This document shows, piece by piece, positions 15,644-19,732 of a DNA stretch of 19,732 bases. Source of the stretch: Prevotella sp. UBA6447 (GTDB taxonomy: Bacteria; Bacteroidota; Bacteroidia; Bacteroidales; Bacteroidaceae). Position numbers and translations under genes: made by a program. The notes under the pieces are model-generated. The model saw nothing but the letters and a program-made list of their open reading frames with translations. It ran no database searches and was not told the origin of the DNA. The stretch spans positions 359 to 20,090 of the forward strand of contig DJOD01000054.1 of the NCBI GenBank assembly GCA_002437115.1, given 5' to 3'. How positions within the stretch are numbered: the stretch's first letter is position 1; each line of letters begins with the position of its first letter.

Positions 15644-16108
15644 TTAGTCGTCAAGAGGAACTGGTATTTCTCGCTTAATGCTTTGCTCCAGGGAGATGAG
15701 CGTTTCTGTTGAGACCACGCCTGGTATGGTTTGCAACTGGTTGTTGAGCAAGTCCATGAGCTGCTCGTTGTCGCGTGCGTAGAGTTTCAGCAGCATGGTG
15801 TAGGAGCCTGTCGTGAAATGACACTCCACAATCTCAGGAATGTTGGCCAAGCGTTTCACCACATCCTTGTACATCGAGCCACGCTCCAGGTTGAGCCCCA
15901 CATAGGTACAGGTGGAGTAACCGAGGCTTTTCGGGTTGACATCGAAACCACTACCAGTGATGACCCCACCTTCCACAAGATGCTGCACACGCTGATGGAT
16001 AGCCGCACGCGAAACACCACACTCAGCTGCCACATCTTTGAATGGTATGCGGGCATTTTTAGTGAGAATCGATAATATTTTCCTGTCTAAGTTGTCAATT
16101 TTGTCCAT
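15644..16108 (-). CDS. Lrp/AsnC-family transcriptional regulator
   Basis: This 154-residue regulator has an N-terminal winged helix-turn-helix (IPFKDVAAECGVSRAAIHQR, about 21-40, with VQHLVEGGVITG) and a C-terminal RAM ligand-binding domain (about 65-145; TTGSYTMLLKLYARD). Such proteins form dimers or octamers and usually sense amino acids. The start at 16108 (MDKIDNLDRKILSIL) is the family's normal N-terminus; a longer in-frame ATG at 16324 would cross the promoter, a terminator hairpin and the end of the next gene. It is the first gene of the unit with the C26::M19 fusion 20 bases downstream, so it probably controls its own operon in response to an amino acid or peptide product. The ligand is unknown. 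Confidence 0.95.
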   Translation of the reverse strand: MDKIDNLDRKILSILTKNARIPFKDVAAECGVSRAAIHQRVQHLVEGGVITGSGFDVNPKSLGYSTCTYVGLNLERGSMYKDVVKRLANIPEIVECHFTTGSYTMLLKLYARDNEQLMDLLNNQLQTIPGVVSTETLISLEQSIKREIPVPLDD

Positions 16109-16141
16109 TGTTTTTGCTTTCTTATTGTTTATACCAATGAG

Positions 16142-16172
16142 CAAAAGTAGATATTTTTCTTGATACGAACAA
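16142..16172 (-). promoter_or_regulatory. Promoter of the lrp-peptidase-cyclase operon
   Basis: On the minus strand TTG (16172-16170), 20 bases, then TACTTTTG (16149-16142): exact consensus and spacing. The leader is about 30 A-rich bases. The -33 element touches the foot of the upstream FKBP terminator. Confidence 0.7.
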
Positions 16173-16173
16173 C

Positions 16174-16210
16174 AAAAATGCACGGTTATTTTGCGATAAC
16201 CGTGCATTTT
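16174..16210 (-). terminator. Terminator of the FKBP operon
   Basis: ATGCACGGTTAT (16178-16189) and ATAACCGTGCAT (16196-16207) pair perfectly across six bases. On the minus strand the stem is followed by TTTTTGTTGTT. It lies just past the last FKBP gene and before the lrp promoter. Confidence 0.85.
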
Positions 16211-16235
16211 GTCATATTTTAACCTCTTTTTAGCG

Positions 16236-17216
16236 TTATTTCTTGCGCTTTGAGGTCTTCTTTGTAGCTGTTTTCTTGACTGGCTTGTTAGCGGCTGCTG
16301 GTTTTGCCTCGCTCTCAATACCAACCAGTTCTACGGTGAAGATCAGCGTCGAGAAAGGCTTGATGGATCCGGCCTGGCGGTCTCCGTAGGCCAGTTCCTG
16401 GGGAATATAAAGCTCCCACTTACTGCCCACGCTCATGTTTGTCAATGCCTCAGTCCATCCCTTGATGACCTGGTCACAACGGAACTTGTCGGTCTTTGCC
16501 CCATTGTGGCGTGATGTCGCGTCAAAGACGTTGCCGTCAATGGTTTTGCCTTCATAGACAACTTCCACGGTCTGCGTCTTCTCAGGTTTGGCACCTGTGC
16601 CTTCCTTGATGACCTTATACTGCAGCCCTGAGGGCAACGTTACCACTCCAGGCTTGGAAGCGTTGTTCTTCAGCCACACGGCGTTTAACTCTTTGTAGGC
16701 TTCGTTTTTAGCTTTTTGGGCGGCCATCACCTTGTTTTGCACGAGGGTGTTGGCCGTTTCGCCTTTAAAGAGGGTGGTGTCGCTCATGACACCAGCCAGG
16801 AAACCCGCATGAAACAGCTTTGCCGTGATAGAATCGTTGGAACCTTCGAGGTTGCGCGACACACCTGGCAGAATCTGATTCTTGGCCTGCTCGGCGATGG
16901 TTGCGCCAGCGTTATAAGCCACAAAAGCAGGGTCTGAGGCCTTGGCTATGGCCTCCCGATAACCGCGCACGAAATCAGCCAGGTAGGCCGTATCAACGTG
17001 CAAGCGCTCCTGCAGGTAGGGCAGCAGGCCTTGGGTGGCAGCATAACCAGCCGCATAACTGACCGTGTCGGATGGTGTATGCAGCTGCAAGGGCTTGCAA
17101 CAAACCGCCACCGTGTCGGCTTTTGCCTTTTTTTTCTTGTCTTTCTTTCCAGCCACGGCTGTACTGAATGTGGCACCAGCCACAAGAGCCAAGGCAAACA
17201 GCAATATTTTTCTCAT
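16236..17216 (-). CDS. Exported FKBP-type peptidyl-prolyl isomerase
   Basis: Third of three tandem FKBP genes. A signal peptide (MRKILLFALALVAGATFSTAVAG, cut probably after AVA near residue 22) sends this 326-residue protein to the periplasm; it has no lipobox. An FKBP_N-type helical dimerisation part (about 50-185) precedes the isomerase domain (about 195-298). The usual pocket residues are kept: VYEG (Y221), VFDAT (F231, D232), QVIKGW (V250, I251, W254), LAYGDR (Y277) and KPFSTLIF (F293), so it should catalyse cis-trans prolyl isomerisation and act as a folding helper. Lysine-rich stretches flank the mature protein (KKDKKKK at 24-30 and an about 15-residue KKTATKKTSKRKK-type tail), which is unusual and may bind nucleic acid or anionic surfaces. 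Same operon, 19 bases after the previous gene. Confidence 0.93.
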   Translation of the reverse strand: MRKILLFALALVAGATFSTAVAGKKDKKKKAKADTVAVCCKPLQLHTPSDTVSYAAGYAATQGLLPYLQERLHVDTAYLADFVRGYREAIAKASDPAFVAYNAGATIAEQAKNQILPGVSRNLEGSNDSITAKLFHAGFLAGVMSDTTLFKGETANTLVQNKVMAAQKAKNEAYKELNAVWLKNNASKPGVVTLPSGLQYKVIKEGTGAKPEKTQTVEVVYEGKTIDGNVFDATSRHNGAKTDKFRCDQVIKGWTEALTNMSVGSKWELYIPQELAYGDRQAGSIKPFSTLIFTVELVGIESEAKPAAANKPVKKTATKKTSKRKK

Positions 17217-17235
17217 TGTGTCGTTCCTTTCCTAT

Positions 17236-18114
17236 TTACTTACCCACCTTGACAAGCTCTATCTTGAAGATCAGCGTAGAGAAGGGCTTGATGGCTCCAG
17301 CCTGGCGCTCCTTATAGCCTAACTTCTGGGGAATGTAAACCTCCCAGACAGACCCCTCGGGCATACGTGTCAAAGCCTCAGTCCAACCAGGGATAAACTG
17401 CTTGGGCTGAATGGTCACAGCGCCATTGCCGTTTTTGTAAGAGCTCTCGAAGACGTGGCCGTCAATGGTGCGTCCCTCATAGTTGACAGTCACCGTTGTG
17501 GTGTCGGTCGGGATGGGGCCACGGCCTTCCTTGATGACCTTATACTGCAGGCCCGAGGGCAGTGTCACCACACCGGGCTTCTTCTTGTTGGCGGCCAGGA
17601 ACTTCTCGCCGGCCACCTTGTTGGCACCAAACTCCTTCATCATCGTGGCTGTCTTGATGGCCTCCATCTTGGTTTGAGCCACCTCCTGTGCTGTTTCGGG
17701 GGTCATGAGACCAGGCTTTCCGTAAACACCTGTGACAAAGGCAGCGAGCAGGTTCTTCAAGGAGATGGTCTTGGTGGAATCGGAACCAAACGCCTCATGG
17801 TTCACGCTCTTCACAAGCTGGGTGGAGAGCCCCTGTCCCACCTGAAGGCCCATGATGTAGGCGGCCTTCTTCTTGTCGTCGCCAGCGTTGACACCCTCAT
17901 TGAGACCTTTCACAAACTCGTCAATATAAGCAGTGTCGATGCCAGCCTGCCCCGACTGGATGACCTGGTGGATATACTGCGACTGGAGCATGCCAATGGC
18001 ATAGCTCAAGGAGTCGACATCGGTCTTCAAGTCTGCCTTGGGTGTGGAGTTGCCACAGGCTGAGAGTGCAGCTGCAGCGATAGCCATGACGGCTAATGAT
18101 TTTAAGTTTTTCAT
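17236..18114 (-). CDS. Lipoprotein FKBP-type peptidyl-prolyl isomerase
   Basis: Second gene of the FKBP trio, 292 residues. The N-terminus MKNLKSLAVMAIAAAALSAC is a lipoprotein signal with lipobox LSAC (C20), so it is diacylglyceryl-modified by Lgt. The residues after C20 (GNSTPKAD) lack the acidic run that marks surface export in Bacteroidota, so an inner-facing, periplasmic location is likelier. FKBP_N-like helices (about 33-175) precede the FKBP domain (about 185-290): NYEG (Y212), VFESS, QFIPGW and KPFSTLIF. Asp of the usual FD pair is Glu (E223), and Val of the VI pair is Phe (F240), so activity or drug binding may differ. The start at 18114 is set by the signal; the frame extends upstream to 18183 without support. 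Confidence 0.93.
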   Translation of the reverse strand: MKNLKSLAVMAIAAAALSACGNSTPKADLKTDVDSLSYAIGMLQSQYIHQVIQSGQAGIDTAYIDEFVKGLNEGVNAGDDKKKAAYIMGLQVGQGLSTQLVKSVNHEAFGSDSTKTISLKNLLAAFVTGVYGKPGLMTPETAQEVAQTKMEAIKTATMMKEFGANKVAGEKFLAANKKKPGVVTLPSGLQYKVIKEGRGPIPTDTTTVTVNYEGRTIDGHVFESSYKNGNGAVTIQPKQFIPGWTEALTRMPEGSVWEVYIPQKLGYKERQAGAIKPFSTLIFKIELVKVGK

Positions 18115-18179
18115 TGTACAGTATTTGTTTTTTCTGAATTTTTCTTGTTCAGCGGGCGATAGGCTGCCTTTTCGGCATA

Positions 18180-18761
18180 TCACTTCACCTTCACCAGCTC
18201 CACGTCGAAGATAAGGGTTGCGAAGGGAGGAATGTTCTGCCCTGCGCCGCGCTCGCCATAAGCCAACTGGTAAGGGATGAAGAAGCGGTACTTGGCACCT
18301 TCCTGCATGAGCTGCAAGCCTTCCGTCCAGCCCTTGATTACCTGGTTGAGGCCAAAAGTGGCTGTCTCGCCACGACGGTAGCTGCTGTCGAACACTTGGC
18401 CGTTAATGAGCGTTCCCTCGTAGTGGCACTCCACCTGGTCGGTGGCCGATGGCTTGCGGCCGTCGCCCTCACGCAACACCTTGTACTGCAATCCAGAAGG
18501 CAGCGACACGACACCATCCTTCTTGGCATTCTCGGCAAGGAAAGTCTCGCCCTCAGCTTTTGCGGCTCCAGCCTGCTCCTCGGCTTTCTTCTTAAAGAAG
18601 CCTTCCACGGCTGCCTGCGCCTCCTCGTCGGTGAGCGTGGCCTTGGATGCGAACACATCCTTGATGGCCTGTGCAAAATCGTCTACGTTCACTTCGGCGG
18701 CGTTCATCTGTTGCAGCTGACGGCCGATGCTCATACCCAGAGCATAACTTACTTTGTCCAT
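18180..18761 (-). CDS. Cytoplasmic FKBP-type peptidyl-prolyl isomerase (FklB-like)
   Basis: First gene of the FKBP operon. The 193-residue protein has no signal peptide, an N-terminal helical dimerisation part (about 1-80, MDKVSYALGMSIGRQLQ) and an FKBP domain (about 90-193), the layout and size of E. coli FklB. All pocket residues are standard: HYEG (Y114), VFDSS (F124, D125), FGLNQVIKGW (F136, V141, I142, W145), LAYGERGAG (Y168) and IPPFATLIF (F180). The start at 18761 is chosen because family members begin MDKVSYALG-like; an upstream ATG at 18854 would read through the promoter. It leads the two exported paralogues by 65 bases. Confidence 0.94.
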   Translation of the reverse strand: MDKVSYALGMSIGRQLQQMNAAEVNVDDFAQAIKDVFASKATLTDEEAQAAVEGFFKKKAEEQAGAAKAEGETFLAENAKKDGVVSLPSGLQYKVLREGDGRKPSATDQVECHYEGTLINGQVFDSSYRRGETATFGLNQVIKGWTEGLQLMQEGAKYRFFIPYQLAYGERGAGQNIPPFATLIFDVELVKVK

Positions 18762-18790
18762 TCTTGTGATAATTATTTTTAAATATTGCG

Positions 18791-18798
18791 CAAAGTTA
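18791..18798 (-). promoter_or_regulatory. -7 box of the FKBP operon
   Basis: On the minus strand TAACTTTG is an exact TAnnTTTG, 29 bases before the first FKBP ATG. No TTG is clear at -33. Confidence 0.6.
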
Positions 18799-18841
18799 CG
18801 ATTTTTAATTGTTAGGTGAACCATTATAATCGAAAAATTAC

Positions 18842-18849
18842 TATTTTTG
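18842..18849 (+). promoter_or_regulatory. -7 box of the sirtuin gene
   Basis: TATTTTTG matches TAnnTTTG and lies 32 bases before the ATG; the leader is A-rich. It is back to back with the FKBP promoter within about 50 bases, so one regulator could touch both. Confidence 0.5.
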
Positions 18850-18881
18850 TGCAATAATAACTTTTAATAACCCCAACAACT

Positions 18882-19583
18882 ATGAAGAAGAAAGTGGTTT
18901 TCCTGACAGGAGCCGGGATGTCGGTGGAGAGCGGTTTCAAGACGTTCCGTGGCAACGACGGGCTATGGGAAAATTACCCCGTGGAGCAGGTAGCCTCGCA
19001 TGAGGGTTGGGAGAGCAACCCCACGCTGGTCACCAATTTCTACAACATGCTCAGGCGAAAGCTATGGGACGCACAGCCCAATGAGGGCCATCGCCTGGTG
19101 GCTGAGCTTGAAAACGACTATGAGGTGAGCGTGCTCACACAGAACGTCGACAACCTGCATGAGAAGGCCGGAAGCTCCCACGTCATCCACCTGCATGGCG
19201 AGCTGACGAAGGTGTGCTCAAGCCGCGATCCTTACGACGCGCGATACATCGAGCAGCTCACGCCAAAAAACAGCGACGTTAAGCCCGGCACCAAGGCGGG
19301 CGACGGCTCACTGCTTCGCCCTTTCATTGTGTTCTTCGGCGAGAGTGTGCCCATGCTGGAGCCAGCAGCGCGTGAGGCATCCGAGGCAGACCTGTTTGTC
19401 ATCATCGGGTCGTCGCTCAACGTCTATCCAGCAGCTGGCCTGGTGCAAAACACCAAGCCCAACTGCCCCATCTACCTCATCGATCCCAACGCTGTGAGTC
19501 TGGACGGCACCCGCACCATCACGCACATAAAGAAAGGTGCGTCGGAGGGCATGCGCGAACTGGTGAAAATGCTGAAAGGCTAA
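18882..19583 (+). CDS. cobB: Sir2-family NAD-dependent protein deacylase
   Basis: This 233-residue cytoplasmic sirtuin removes acyl groups from lysines using NAD. The NAD fold motifs are GAGMSVESG (10-18), TFRGNDGLW, TQNVDNLHEKAG (86-97), catalytic HLHGE (H105), RPFIVFFGES and GSSLNVYPAAG. The zinc ribbon is missing: after HLHGE there is one Cys (C112, in KVCSSRDPYD) and no CxxC pair. I recall related Bacteroidales sirtuins lacking it too, so this looks like a family trait and not damage. The Tyr-x-x-Arg signature that lets CobB and SIRT5 accept succinyl-lysine reads YNML here (Y54, L57), with Arg one residue late, so the acyl preference may differ. It is divergent from the FKBP operon and followed by a hairpin. 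The symbol is given at family level. Confidence 0.92.
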   Translation: MKKKVVFLTGAGMSVESGFKTFRGNDGLWENYPVEQVASHEGWESNPTLVTNFYNMLRRKLWDAQPNEGHRLVAELENDYEVSVLTQNVDNLHEKAGSSHVIHLHGELTKVCSSRDPYDARYIEQLTPKNSDVKPGTKAGDGSLLRPFIVFFGESVPMLEPAAREASEADLFVIIGSSLNVYPAAGLVQNTKPNCPIYLIDPNAVSLDGTRTITHIKKGASEGMRELVKMLKG

Positions 19584-19609
19584 CCAAACCATAATGCAAA
19601 AAACAAGAC

Positions 19610-19654
19610 AAAAGACTTCGCCACAAGGGCTACATCAGCCAAGCGAAGCCTTTT
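19610..19654 (+). terminator. Terminator of the sirtuin gene
   Basis: AAAAGACTTCGC (19610-19621) pairs with GCGAAGCCTTTT (19643-19654) with one mismatch, and a small GGCT/AGCC stem sits in the loop. The T run is short, so it is a moderate terminator. Confidence 0.65.
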
Positions 19655-19698
19655 GAGGGATGTTCTATAAATTAAAGTGCTAATATTCAGTGAATTAC

Positions 19699-19729
19699 TT
19701 GCGTATTACGCAAAAAAGCCGTACTTTTA
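19699..19729 (+). promoter_or_regulatory. Promoter for a gene beyond the right edge
   Basis: TTG (19699-19701), 20 bases, then TACTTTTA (19722-19729), one base off TAnnTTTG. The sequence ends two to three bases later, so the gene it serves is not visible. Confidence 0.45.
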
Positions 19730-19732
19730 TAG

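Noticed and set aside
16109..16324. N-terminal extension of the Lrp-type regulator by 72 residues
   Set aside because: It would be translated across a consensus promoter, a terminator hairpin and the 3' end of the FKBP gene, and the family starts at MDKIDNLDRK.
1..19732. CRISPR arrays, tRNA or rRNA genes, insertion sequences and prophage modules
   Set aside because: No regularly spaced repeats, cloverleaf-like sequences, transposase or integrase frames, or terminal inverted repeats were found on reading the window.

Overview
This 19.7 kb window looks like ordinary chromosome from a Bacteroidota bacterium, most likely Prevotella or a close relative. The evidence is the repeated Bacteroidota-type -7 promoter box (TAnnTTTG, several times with TTG about 20 bases upstream), the near absence of Shine-Dalgarno sites at convincing starts, a zinc-site-less sirtuin of the type I recall from Bacteroidales, an animal-type (M28) glutaminyl cyclase, and a stand-alone VapE/DUF3874 protein. 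There are no tRNA or rRNA genes, no CRISPR array and no insertion sequence.

Layout. 1-640: the 5' end of an unrecognised minus-strand gene, then what looks like a broken small-peptide gene (in-frame amber codon, no ATG) ending at a very strong terminator. 638-1947 (+): a MazG-like nucleotide pyrophosphohydrolase and deoxyribose-phosphate aldolase, closed by a nested AT-rich terminator shared with the convergent gene. 2096-3073 (-): long-chain polyprenyl diphosphate synthase. 3165-5927 (+): DNA polymerase I with all three activities. 6243-8235 (+): the ATPase YchF and lipoprotein diacylglyceryl transferase Lgt. 8236-8563: a structured, gene-poor stretch with a good promoter facing the mutS 3' end. 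8564-11233 (-): MutS. 11321-12556 (-): an orphan VapE-type P-loop protein with its own promoter.

12608-16172 (-) is a neat transcription unit: promoter, Lrp/AsnC regulator, a 634-residue fusion of a class I amidotransferase-like gamma-glutamyl hydrolase (C26) with a membrane-dipeptidase-type M19 peptidase, a membrane-anchored glutaminyl cyclase starting in a 4-base ATGA overlap with the fusion, and a terminator. All three products plausibly concern amino acids or peptide N-termini, and this is the most interesting part of the window. 16174-18798 (-) is an operon of three FKBP-type prolyl isomerases predicted to be cytoplasmic, lipid-anchored and soluble periplasmic. 18882-19583 (+), divergent from it, encodes a Sir2-family deacylase, and the window ends in a promoter for a gene beyond the edge.

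The housekeeping genes are confident calls. Promoters and terminators were found by eye and are not measured. I found no obvious novel defence or mobile system. The best leads are the Lrp-C26::M19-cyclase operon, the orphan VapE gene, the tandem FKBP set, the unusual sirtuin substitution, and the promoter-driven small RNA or ORF opposite mutS.
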